A stretch of 64,000 nt of DNA from Calothrix sp. PCC 6303 (lineage in GTDB: Bacteria; Cyanobacteriota; Cyanobacteriia; Cyanobacteriales; Nostocaceae): positions 310,001 through 374,000 of the forward strand of contig NC_019751.1 in NCBI RefSeq assembly GCF_000317435.1, read 5' to 3'. The notes under the pieces were generated by a model. That model searched no databases. It was not told where the DNA came from and worked only from the letters and a program-made list of their open reading frames with translations. This document shows, piece after piece, positions 46,473 through 55,208 of this stretch. A program made the translations under genes and the position numbers. Position 1 is the stretch's first letter, and each line of letters begins with the position of its first letter.

Positions 46473-48227
46473 AGCACCAGTCCAGTAGAAGTAGTTGACA
46501 AGATACATAGTTTTTGCAGAGGCTAATTTATAGGAGAATAAGGAGAATAAGGTATGAGGAGTGCAAACTATGCGTCCATTAATATGGGAACCTCCAATCT
46601 CCCTGTCAAGCAAAGAAGAAAAAGTTGCGAAACGTATACGCAAAGCAAAGTTATTTGTATTTTTGCGGCAAATACGACACGAATTATTTGACCCAGACTT
46701 CCAAACGGAGTTAGCAAGGGTATTCAAGGACAGTAGTGTTGGTTTATCTCCAATACCACCAGCACAACTTGCACTTGCAGTAATTTTACAAGCATATACA
46801 GGGGTTTCAGATGACGAGGCAATAGAAGCGATTGAAATGGATAGGCGATGGCAGCTAGTTTTAGATTGTCTCGATTGTGAACAAGCTCCATTTGGCAAAG
46901 GGACACTAGTTAGATTTCGTGCGCTTTTGATGTCAAAGTCTCTTGACCAGAGGATTGTGGCGAAAACAGTTGAAATGGCACATTTTCATGAAGGTTACAA
47001 TCCGAAGTCGTTAAAAGTAGCCTTAGATTCAAGCCCGTTATGGGGAGCGGCACGTGTGGAAGACACGTATAATTTGTTAGGTCATGCACTAAGGAAAGCA
47101 TTATTCGTAATAGCTCAGAATTATGAACAGGACGATTCTGGTGTTACAGGCGTTACAGCGACTATCGGTGCAGAAATCATCACGGGAACGAGCCTGAAAG
47201 CTGCCTTAGATTTAGATTGGGATGACCCGGAAGCTCGTAATGTTGCACTATCTACAATATTGCAAACATTAGACTCAGTTGAGTCTTGGGTACAAACAAA
47301 AAACTGATTTGGAATGAAAAACAAGCACTCAAGTCAACAAGAGCATTGAAGATGCGAGGCAAATTGAATCACAAGATGTTGAGGAGAAATCTGATGGCTC
47401 CCCAAAGCTCCGTAAAGGTGTTGCTAAAGATAGACGCATTTCAATTGAGGATGAGGATATGCGTCATGGTCGTAAAAGTCGCAAGCCAAAAAATTGATGG
47501 TTACAAACGTCATATTTTCAAAGACTTAGAATTGCAAATGGTAAGAGCTGTTGGTGTTACCAGAGCAAACGAACCAGAAGCATCTGTAACTATGGCAATT
47601 GAGTTCGACTTAAATGCCCAGAACGTAACAACTCTTGACATCAAAGAGCTACATATTGACCGTGCATATTTAGCTAGTCATTGGGTTAAACAACGCACAC
47701 CTGATATGACTATTATTTGCAAGGCAATGGAAAGTCCGCAACGGTAATTTTTTTGATAAAAAATGCCTTTTGTTCTGGATTGGGAAAATCTATTTCATTC
47801 GCTGTCCCAATGGAGTTAGTTTACCCTTTAATGAGGGGACTGTTGTCCCACTTCCCCAAACACGAATGTCAAACCTGTCCTTTACGCTCTCAATGTACAG
47901 AGAGTAAGCAAGGTCGCAGTATCTCTATTCACCCTGACGAGTCTCTACTTGTAGAGCTACGGGAACGTCAAACTACACAGAGTGGACGTGAGAAACTCCG
48001 CGAGCGCGTTAGTGTTGAGCATAGTTTTAGCTCATATTGGTCAGTGGCAAGGAGATAAAGCTCGCTACATTGGCTTACGCAAAAACCTTTTTGACCTTCG
48101 ACGTATGGCTGTTGTTCATAATCTCCACGTTCTTGCTCGTATGTTTGAAACTAATAATAAAGAAATTTCTAATTTTAATAATTCATACTCTGCCTGATTT
48201 GTCAATATCTTCTACTGGACTGGTGCT
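46473..48227. mobile_element. IS1182-family insertion sequence, decayed
   Basis: 1755 bp. Terminal repeats start AGCACCAGTCCAGTAGAAG and agree at about 26 of 29 positions. CTAG stands on both sides (46469-46472, 48228-48231). The two flanks belong to different broken genes (replication protein to the left, Tn3 transposase to the right). Confidence 0.88.
46561..48197 (+). pseudogene. IS1182-family transposase, several frameshifts
   Basis: The first 249 codons are well kept: FLRQIRHELFDPDFQTELARVF, PPAQLALAVILQAYTGVSDDEAIEAIEMDRRWQL and LKVALDSSPLWGAARVEDTYNL. After 47307 the frame changes more than once (47286-47747; 47717-48058; 47982-48197). Later parts such as DGYKRHIFKDLELQ, LRSQCTESKQGRS and RLRKNLFDLRRMAVVHNLHVLAR are spread across frames. 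The transposase is dead; the ends may still be recognised by a related enzyme. Confidence 0.88.
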
Positions 48228-48231
48228 CTAG

Positions 48232-48905
48232 GCTACCAGTTCAGTCCTCGGCTAGCAGATGTGGGAGAGGCTCGCTTTTGGCGTTTAGATTCGCTTGCAG
48301 ATTATGGGGTTCTAAATGGAATAGCACGCCAAAAAGTCAATACCTCTTTTATTGAGAATTATTGGGATGACATGCTACGAGTTGCTGGGTCTTTGAAATT
48401 GGGAACGGTAAGCGCGTCAGAAATTATGCGAACTTTATACCGAGGTGACAAACCTTCTGTTTTGGGTCGAGCGATTGGAGAGTTGGGACGTATAGCCAAA
48501 ACTTTGTACCTATTAAACTATGTCGATGATGAGGCGTACCGTCGTCGAATTTTGACTCAGCTAAATCGAGGTGAAGGACGACATGGGCTTGCCAGAGTTA
48601 TATTTCATGGTCAAAAGGGTGAGTTGCGTCAACGTTACCGGGAGGGACAAGAAGACCAACTTTCGGCTTTGGGGTTAGTCGTAAATGCTTTGGTACTATG
48701 GAATACATATTATATGGATGCTGCACTTACCTCTATCGGTTTACAGCAAAGCATAAATCAAGAGGATATAGCGCGGCTATCGCCTTTGGGGCATTCCCAC
48801 GTCAATATGTTAGGGCGTTATCAGTTTTCTTTACCTCTGGCAGTTATGCAGGGAGAAATGCGTCCATTACGCGATCCAAATGACCCAAATGAGCAGGAGG
48901 ATTAA
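48232..48905 (+). pseudogene. Tn3-family transposase, C-terminal fragment
   Basis: About 224 codons, in frame from the IS junction: GYQFSPRLADVGEARFWRLD, then SYLLNYVDDEAYRRRILTQLNRGEGRHGLAR-type sequence, ALVLWNTYYMDAAL and SPLGHSHVNMLGRYQF. These are the final DDE and C-terminal motifs of Tn3 TnpA (usually about 1000 aa). The first three quarters are missing beyond the IS1182. The stop is followed after 27 bp by a Tn3-type terminal repeat, so the element's right end is preserved. Confidence 0.9.
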
Positions 48906-48932
48906 AACGCTTATGTAGCAGGCGTTTCAGCC

Positions 48933-48970
48933 TTAGCGTAAGTTTCTGTACGATTGCTCATTTCACCCCC
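48933..48970. repeat. Tn3-family terminal inverted repeat
   Basis: On the minus strand it reads GGGGTGAAATGAGC, then GTACAGAAACTTACGCTAA: 38 bp, the size and GGGG...TACGCTAAG form of Tn3 ends. It abuts internal sequence of the second ISAzo13 copy at 48971, so the transposon landed in that IS. Confidence 0.85.
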
Positions 48971-50371
48971 TAAATAAATGTTGCTATTAAAATGAAATCA
49001 CGTTTGTTTTACTACAACAAATATCAATAAACCAATTACCTAAATTTGGGAAAACTTCATGATTAGAATCGGTTAGCCGCTCAATCTGTTTTTCGATTTG
49101 AGCCATAGCTTTTTTTGTAAGCTTTACCCCATTCTCATAAGTTTCGTGTACTAGCTTAACGACTGGATGTTTCCCGTTCCATTTCATAGTGCTAGCAAAA
49201 TTTAAAGCCGTTTCTAGTTCATCTAAAATACTCCCATTCCAATGATTTTCTAGTACTGCCCATGTCCTTTCTATTGGATTGTATTTACTATGATAGGGAG
49301 GATAATAAGCTAAACGTATATTTACTTGATGTTTGTGAGCAAACTCTACTATACGTTTCATAAATTGGGTACGCCGCGAACTATTCTGCGGACCATTATC
49401 TTGATTCAGAAGTAGTGTTTTAACTTCAGAAAAACGATGCTTTTCACAAGACCAAAAATCTTCTAGAATATCAACGATAAAATCACTTGTAACTTTCGAT
49501 TCTGTAAAGTACAAAAATAACTCGTCAAGCTCTGGAAGAAATATTCCATAAGGAGTTACAGTTGTTTTCGGATTATAATCATGGTCTGATGCTTTCACCC
49601 CATCCCGGCTTTTACCCCCTCGGTCAAATGAGCCGATCTTAACACAGGCTTTTCCGTCCATGCTTAGACGTAAAACACTCTTATCTTCATCTGCATCTTT
49701 ATTTACTACATCTAATTGCTCAAAGATTGCATCAGTTTGTGGGATTTTTTTTGAGGCTGAACTTTCTTTACCCTTCTGAGCTTATAACCTAAATTATTTA
49801 ATTTGACTCGAATTGTTTCTGATGTATGTAACTTTTCATCACTATAACCAGACTTTTCGATTAATTGCTTTCTAACTTCGGCTGCACTGAGTCTAGTATA
49901 TAGTCTTTGACTTTTAAAACTCGGATCGGTTTGACTATAGAAGTCAACTATTTTTTTGATATCTTCTAAAAGATTTGGCAGATGTTCTTCTGCTTTGTAA
50001 CGTCCTTTGCCACTCATGTTATCAACACAAGTAATACCGCTTTTTAATTCTCTTGTTCCTTTGCGAATTGTGTCTCGATTCCATCCTAATTCTGATTGTG
50101 CAAGTCTTTGCCCTCCTAAACCTAAGCTTTGAACTGTCGAAGCCATAAATCTACGCTTTTCTGCACCTTTTAATTGAGATGCAGTTTCAATGAACAACTT
50201 TTTCAGAGAATCAGTTAATACTATAGTCACCAGTTGCTACACTCAAAAACTCAGTCATTATTCAAATTACTACAAAAGGGGGATGAAGGGGCTGCCGTCG
50301 GCAGCCCCTTCATCCCCCTTTAAAATGATTATCATTATTTCCAATGGAATAGTTTATTTTCTGGAAGTCCC
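48971..50371. mobile_element. ISAzo13-family insertion sequence, copy 2, left end lost
   Basis: Matches copy 1 (offset +36416) from 48971 to the right terminal repeat at 50371, including the perfect 47-nt palindrome (50275-50321) and the ATGATTATCAT palindrome. Both transposase frames encode the same residues as copy 1. About 187 bp at the left end is replaced by the Tn3 end. TTA follows at 50372-50374. Confidence 0.93.
48987..50230 (-). CDS. ISAzo13-family transposase, second copy
   Basis: Same frames, same A8 frameshift site (about 49744-49751) and same proteins as 12571-13814. The coding part is whole, so this copy could supply transposase to copy 1, but this element has lost one end and could not move by itself. 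Confidence 0.9.
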
Positions 50372-50540
50372 TTACTGATTGCATTATTTGGCAGTAATCA
50401 AAACTGCCTTAACTGCTATGGATATGAATTGGAATTGAGAACTGACTGTCCTGGTTCTTCTCCCTTACTTTTAGTATTTTGTTGTAAAATCATTGTAACG
50501 CGATGAAATGCATTGCGTTACTAAAACAGTAATAAAATTT

Positions 50541-50571
50541 AACCCGCCTTGTCAGTTGACGGAGGCGGGTT
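50541..50571. terminator. Strong terminator between the IS and the RHH gene
   Basis: AACCCGCC (50541-50548) pairs with GGCGGGTT (50564-50571) and is followed by TTCTTTC. Just before it GTAACGC (50495-50501) and GCGTTAC (50515-50521) form another inverted repeat. It could serve rightward transcription; the RHH gene itself ends at 50631. Confidence 0.75.
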
Positions 50572-50630
50572 TTCTTTCATGATTTGTAAGATGCGATCGC
50601 GTTGCAGCCTGAGAGATTGATTTTCCTCTC

Positions 50631-50888
50631 TCAGGCTACTGATTTTTTTGCCATTTCTTGTTGCTGCTTCTCTAATAACTCTAGTCTCTGTCCTTGAAGC
50701 GAAAGCATTTCATACACTTTCTCAAGATTTGGTTTTTCTGATTTCTGGTTTCCTTGTCGCTTCACAAAATCCGCAACTATTTCGTTAAGCAACTGAGATG
50801 GTCTTACCCCTCTATTGTTGGCTATCTTTTCTATTTCTTCTTTTATTTCGCTGCTAGTACGAAAGTTTATTTGTGTTTCAAGCTTCAT
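50631..50888 (-). CDS. Ribbon-helix-helix protein
   Basis: 85 aa from ATG 50888, which has CGAGGAAT just before it; an upstream ATG at 50939 has no such site and overlaps the operator-like repeats. LETQINFRTSSEIKEEIEKIANNRGVRPSQLLNEIVADFVKRQ is the RHH fold (strand, helix, helix), followed by a coiled-coil-like tail. Such proteins are plasmid copy-number, partition or antitoxin repressors. No partner toxin is seen. Confidence 0.75.
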   Translation of the reverse strand: MKLETQINFRTSSEIKEEIEKIANNRGVRPSQLLNEIVADFVKRQGNQKSEKPNLEKVYEMLSLQGQRLELLEKQQQEMAKKSVA

Positions 50889-50902
50889 ATTCCTCGATGT
50901 TT

Positions 50903-50992
50903 TGCGTTGCAATGGTTCTACTGAATTATAATTCCTCATCCTATAAAAAGAAAAACTGTGCGTTGCAAATCTTGCTTTTGCGACGCAAATGA
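50903..50992. promoter_or_regulatory. TGCGTTGCAA-type repeats upstream of the RHH gene
   Basis: TGCGTTGCAA at 50903-50912 and 50959-50968, and the palindrome TTTGCGACGCAAA near 50978-50990. All lie between the RHH start and the divergent gene at 51087. They are candidates for RHH autoregulation. Confidence 0.5.
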
Positions 50993-51086
50993 ATTACACT
51001 GTATTTATGAAAACCAACCAAAAAGCGATCGCACTTGTTTGGTAGACGGAGCGATCGCCCTTTGAACCTTTGCAGGAGTCTATATT

Positions 51087-51785
51087 ATGACGCATCTAAT
51101 CAATACACAGCAAGCACAAACTGAAACAGAAAGCCAAATTCTACAACAGACGCAAATTCTAGGCAAAAAAGAAATCAGGGCTGTAGAAATATCATTTTAC
51201 GACCATGAAATATATGCTGGAAACGAGCTAATAGCCACCATCACTCACGATACCGATGATTTTGTAACCCAGCGTTGGGTGGTCATGGTAAACGGCATAG
51301 AAATTCATCGCTCGAATACCTGGGCAAAGTGCGACAGCTATATTACATGGCACTACACCCAAGGAACATTGCCCACACAGCAACAACAGATAGAAGCAAC
51401 TACTGGTAATGAAATAATGGCGCAAATCGCCACAGAATGCGAAAAGTTTGAGTTTGATATCTTTGATGATGGTATTTACTACAACGATACGAAGCTTGGG
51501 GAAGTTAGTTGCACAGATGGGAATTGGTGGGTAACAAGAGCATCATCTCAGCAACACCATAAAATACCATGTGATTCTGCATTTAGTGCTGTTTGGTTTT
51601 TACAGATACTGTTAGCCTCACCAGATATAGATGCTAAACGTACTTCTTTTATAGGTGCACAAAGCGAAATTTCCCATAGAGAAGGCTTACTCGATAAGCC
51701 GTGTGATGAATTGACGGCTATTCAATGGGAGCAACTTAAAAAGTATAAGCCACTCCCAGAAAATATGGCGTTGTTGACAGCATAA
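51087..51785 (+). CDS. Hypothetical protein with an internal duplication
   Basis: 232 aa. A Gln/Thr-rich start (about 1-28) leads to two similar segments: about 31-95 (EISFYDHEIYAGNELIATI...WVVMVNG) and about 120-180 (FDIFDDGIYYNDTKLGEV...WWVTRAS). Each reads as D-x-x-I-Y-x-x-x, L, then a Trp strand. Function unknown. TGCAGGAG precedes the ATG. It probably leads the group 51087-52977. Confidence 0.6.
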   Translation: MTHLINTQQAQTETESQILQQTQILGKKEIRAVEISFYDHEIYAGNELIATITHDTDDFVTQRWVVMVNGIEIHRSNTWAKCDSYITWHYTQGTLPTQQQQIEATTGNEIMAQIATECEKFEFDIFDDGIYYNDTKLGEVSCTDGNWWVTRASSQQHHKIPCDSAFSAVWFLQILLASPDIDAKRTSFIGAQSEISHREGLLDKPCDELTAIQWEQLKKYKPLPENMALLTA

Positions 51786-51856
51786 GACGAAAAAAGGTGG
51801 GTCTTACCGCCCACTATCTCAACTAAAACCAAGAAGTCTTACTTCAAGGATGAAGC

Positions 51857-52126
51857 ATGAAAATTACTACCGTATCAATATCCTACAGTCGGAAATTTAA
51901 TCTTGGGTCGTATGAATCCCTTGATTTAGGCTGTTCTCTTTGGGCGCAATTGGAAGAGGAAGAAGATGCTGATGGAGTAGTTCAATATCTTTACCATCAA
52001 GCAAAAGCATCTGTAAAAAATGCGGCAATCCCTGTACTAAAAGCTTCGGGATATCAGATAAATAAAGTCAACTCTCAAAAACAATCTGTAGACACATCTA
52101 TTGAAGAGAATTCGGAGGAATTATAA
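51857..52126 (+). CDS. Small hypothetical protein, plasmid type
   Basis: 89 aa. MKITTVSISYSRKFNLGSYESLDLGCSLWAQLEEEEDADGVVQYLY is a pattern I have seen in phage- and plasmid-borne proteins of unknown function. The gene ends in TAATG, sharing one base with the next start. Co-translation is therefore likely. Confidence 0.6.
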   Translation: MKITTVSISYSRKFNLGSYESLDLGCSLWAQLEEEEDADGVVQYLYHQAKASVKNAAIPVLKASGYQINKVNSQKQSVDTSIEENSEEL

Positions 52127-52977
52127 TGATTACTGAAATCAAATTAAGGCTTTGCAATCCTCCAGAACCGATTTATTTATATGTCAAAAATGGAGAATTG
52201 AGCGGCGAATCATACTTGTGGTATAACTACGACATCAACAACGAGAAAACAATTCCAGTGCAGCAAAGAGGGTTAACTGGATATTTACAGAATCTCCGGT
52301 TAACGAGTAAAGAATTTAGAGGAAAGGACAATTTAAAGCTGGATATTGTGATTGCAGCAGACGAAATATATATCGTCAGAACTGGCATTGAAACAAATTT
52401 TGCCAAAACCTTTTTATTAGCAGTATCGCAGGTTAAAGACTTCTCCAAACCTCTAATTATTGCTGCTACACCTGGAGAAGAAAATGTTGTGTTTTGTCGG
52501 CTCTATGATGCTGCAACTAAAATTCGGATTCGTAGTGAATGGAATAGGGATGCTGATTGGGCTGGAATAATTAGTAACGTTCAATCTAAATTAGTTGCGA
52601 CATCAGAAGAGCTTTCTTTTCCAGAACACCAAACTAAACCACATCAATCTGTAGTTTTTCCAGTATTAGAAACAAATCAAGATGTGCGTGTTAAGCAAAT
52701 TCGTACATTGCTGAATTATCCAGTTGAATTAGTTGTGGAGTGGCTGAAATTTCAGGAAGTAGAACGACCAAACCAGTTGAAGCCAAATCAAATTGACGAA
52801 TTGGTGAAAACCATGTGTTTATATTGGGGACAAGATAAATTTGAGAATTCCAATTTTGCTACCAATTCCTATCAGAAATCTGTTGTTGAAGCTATAACTA
52901 ATGGAATTTCCGAAATTGAAGCAATTACAACTTGGATGGAGAATATCTCGGAAAGAGAAATAGTAGAAACCGTATAG
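52126..52977 (+). CDS. Hypothetical protein coupled to the preceding gene
   Basis: 283 aa. GGAGGA 6 bp before the ATG. MITEIKLRLCNPPEPIYLYVKNGELSGESYLWYNYD, then VIAADEIYIVRTGIETNFAKTFLLAV and IIAATPGEENVVFCRLYDA. The last 90 residues are helical (RTLLNYPVELVVEWLKFQEVERPN). No known domain is recognised. The one-base overlap suggests a complex with the 89-aa protein. Confidence 0.6.
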   Translation: MITEIKLRLCNPPEPIYLYVKNGELSGESYLWYNYDINNEKTIPVQQRGLTGYLQNLRLTSKEFRGKDNLKLDIVIAADEIYIVRTGIETNFAKTFLLAVSQVKDFSKPLIIAATPGEENVVFCRLYDAATKIRIRSEWNRDADWAGIISNVQSKLVATSEELSFPEHQTKPHQSVVFPVLETNQDVRVKQIRTLLNYPVELVVEWLKFQEVERPNQLKPNQIDELVKTMCLYWGQDKFENSNFATNSYQKSVVEAITNGISEIEAITTWMENISEREIVETV

Positions 52978-53376
52978 TTTTAGTATCAGGGGAGATTTTT
53001 TATAGATTTCCCCTTTGTCCGCTCTTTTGCCCTTACAGATTAAAAAGCTGTATGAGTGCAGATTAACTGTTGAGGATTACAATTGCAGGCAAAGAAAATT
53101 ATCGATTTTGGGATTTATGTGGCGTTTTATCATTTTTTAGTCGATCGAAACAGAGGAATGTGAGATGAATGCTTGATAATACACACATTTAGAACTAAGA
53201 TTCTAGTAAAATTTCAAACAAATTAATCACTATCAAATTTTACACGTTTGAAATACTCGTTGGAACTAGTACAAACCGTAGCTTGTACTGTTTCTTAAGA
53301 TGCCCAAAAGGCTTTTGTCAGTTCGCCAAAGTTATCGAAGGCAATTTTTAGAGAAATCAGAGAAGAAAATACCTAG
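52978..53376. other. Intergenic, no gene seen
   Basis: 399 bp after the hypothetical gene, A/T-rich. It ends at CTAG (53373-53376), the target copy next to the MITE. Confidence 0.5.
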
Positions 53377-53561
53377 AGTGCCAGTCCAGTAGAAGTGCTT
53401 GACCTAAAACGCAAGATATGCGTGTTGTTAAAATTGGGAATTTTAGTGTTCTGTTTTATGCGAACCCTAAAAATCAGACCCAATAATTTTACCCAAAATA
53501 TACGTTTTATCCTAACCCACATACCTTCTTTTTTGTCAACATATATTAGTGGACTGGCTCT
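53377..53561. mobile_element. 185-bp MITE with IS1182-like ends
   Basis: Left end AGTGCCAGTCCAGTAGAAG, TGCTTGAC; right end, complemented, AGAGCCAGTCCACTAATATA, TGTTGAC. These resemble the ends of the IS1182 at 46473-48227 (AGCACCAGTCCAGTAGAAG, TAGTTGAC). CTAG stands on both sides (53373-53376, 53562-53565). No coding capacity. It probably moves with an IS1182-type transposase. Confidence 0.8.
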
Positions 53562-53587
53562 CTAGCATTACCAAGGCAACAATCGAT

Positions 53588-53859
53588 ATGACGAAACTCG
53601 AACAACTGGCAAAAGGGACGCAGGTACAAGGTATTTTGCCCAATAGTATTGTTACTGTTGTTGATTTACAGTGGTACGGTTCCCGTGTTGTCGAGTTAAC
53701 CTACAAAGAAGCCAGTGGAACCCTGGGTAATGAATTACTATTTCGAGACAGAGAAAATACCCTAGAACTTGTGACGGAAGGTGGTGCTTGGAGTTTTAAT
53801 GCGGATGGTGCTAATTTTCGTCTAGCTTCGGAAGTACTGCGGATTCGACTGGTGATACA
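53588..53859 (+). pseudogene. N-terminal fragment of a helicase-like protein
   Basis: MTKLEQLAKGTQVQGILPNSIV, VVDLQWYGSRVVELTYKEASG and [38 protein letters not shown]. This resembles, from memory, the first 90 residues of large SNF2-type helicases found in DISARM-like and other defence loci. It breaks off at about 53859 into an unrelated fragment. The MITE sits 26 bp before the ATG. Confidence 0.6.
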
Positions 53860-54006
53860 GAAAATCTCCCATCGGCAAGGATTTTAGAGAAAATTGGTTT
53901 AGTGCGTGAGGGGATTTTACGTTCTCATACAATTCGTCCTAATATCTCACCAATTCCAAGGGATGTGTTTATTTATGCAAAGGTACGTGAAACCATCGTC
54001 GTTTAG
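53860..54006 (+). pseudogene. C-terminal fragment of a GNAT acetyltransferase
   Basis: [20 protein letters not shown] then [22 protein letters not shown] and a TAG at 54004-54006. The S-A-R-I-L-E-K-I-G-x-x-x-E-G pattern is the end of RimJ/RimL-type acetyltransferases. Only about 48 residues remain. It is joined to the helicase fragment out of frame. Confidence 0.7.
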
Positions 54007-54164
54007 AGATGTAATATTCATCCAGGATGGGGCAAATGAATACAAAAGGAACTTTAGCCCTGGAGCGATCGCGGCAATCAAATCTCGGGGATTACTGCCC
54101 TCGTAGGTGTAGCAGTATCCAGATTGAGGTTGAGAATGTAACGATAATTGATGGGTGCTGTATC

Positions 54165-54294
54165 ATGCTGAGTTCAATTTTCGAGCGTTTTATTGAAGTA
54201 TCTCCGGTAACGATAATCCTGAGAGCAACATTAGCAAGGGTTTTCCGATTCCTTGCTGTTCCTTTCAGAAATAATCTAATTAGGAGTTGTAGTT
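54165..54294 (+). pseudogene. N-terminal fragment of an IS4-type transposase
   Basis: MLSSIFERFIEVSPVTIILRATLARVF resembles the usual start of some IS4-family transposases (LFERFVE-SPVSVM). It loses similarity after about 35 residues. It is the third sign of insertion and deletion within 1 kb. Confidence 0.5.
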
Positions 54295-54341
54295 AGACTG
54301 GTGTGAAAAAAATCAGAATTTAGCCAGTGTGCTTTAATCCA

Positions 54342-55154
54342 ATGAAAGGTCTATTTTTTCTAGCATGGATATTAATGGGTTGGGCTAGTTATGCTGTTTT
54401 ACTAGCATCGGCACAAACTAACACGATAAATGACTCTGTATCTTTATCACCTGTTAGTTTGCTAACTAAATTACCAGCCAATTTGCCAGCTAGTTTAATG
54501 ATAGCGGAAAAAGCCCCTCCCAGTAGGGGGACACCACCGGGAAAAGAAGGGACCGGAAGCAGGGGAGATTGTCTTGAGAAAGCCAATACACCACCAATCA
54601 CGCGAATTATTGGTGCTCATCAATCTCGCTTTACAGTAAGCGATCGCCCAACAATTTGGATTTATCTACCCTATACAACGAAAGATGCATCGAGTGGGGA
54701 ATTTTCGTTACAGGATGGAGATACGGAAATATTTCGCGATCGCATTCAGTTACCTAGTCAACCGGGAATTGTCGGGATTCGTTTACCAAATAAGATTGCG
54801 GCTTTAAAGGTCGATCGGGAATATCGGTGGTATGTGGATATCAATTGTTCTGGTTCTGGTGCGGAAAGTGATTCACAAACACCTGCTTCCCTAACTGGAA
54901 TTGTTGAGAAAAAGTTAGTTTCAGGGGAATTACAGCAAGATTTACAAATTGCTAAATCTTCCTTGGATCGGGTTTTGGTCTATGGAAAATATCAAATTTG
55001 GTACGACGCGATAACTGAATTAGCCCAATTACGTTTACAGGAGCCAAATAATTCCCTATATCGCAAAGTTTGGGTGGAATTATTAAATAATCAAGATATC
55101 AATTTAGGGTATATTTCACAACAACCAATTGTGATGAATATGGTTTTTGAATAA
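54342..55154 (+). CDS. DUF928 protein, exported
   Basis: 270 aa from ATG 54342; a GTG at 54327 adds five residues. Signal peptide MKGLFFLAWILMGWASYAVL with a hydrophobic run and a likely cleavage near ASA-QT. The mature part has a Gly/Pro-rich stretch (APPSRGTPPGKEGTGSRG), the DUF928 core FTVSDRPTIWIYLPYTTKD, FSLQDGDTEIFRDRIQLPSQPGIVGIRLP and a helical end with WYDAITELAQLRLQ. Function unknown. In cyanobacteria DUF928 genes often stand beside CHAT/CHASE2/haemagglutinin genes, as here (from memory). It converges on the CHAT gene, 54 bp away. Confidence 0.85.
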   Translation: MKGLFFLAWILMGWASYAVLLASAQTNTINDSVSLSPVSLLTKLPANLPASLMIAEKAPPSRGTPPGKEGTGSRGDCLEKANTPPITRIIGAHQSRFTVSDRPTIWIYLPYTTKDASSGEFSLQDGDTEIFRDRIQLPSQPGIVGIRLPNKIAALKVDREYRWYVDINCSGSGAESDSQTPASLTGIVEKKLVSGELQQDLQIAKSSLDRVLVYGKYQIWYDAITELAQLRLQEPNNSLYRKVWVELLNNQDINLGYISQQPIVMNMVFE

Positions 55155-55208
55155 TTATTTTTGAATAATTAGCTAAATAATCAATCCAAAATTCAAAATC
55201 TAAAATTC

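Noticed and set aside
46377-47324. Minus-strand frames across the IS1182 transposase
   Set aside because: Antisense to clear transposase sequence; no independent support.
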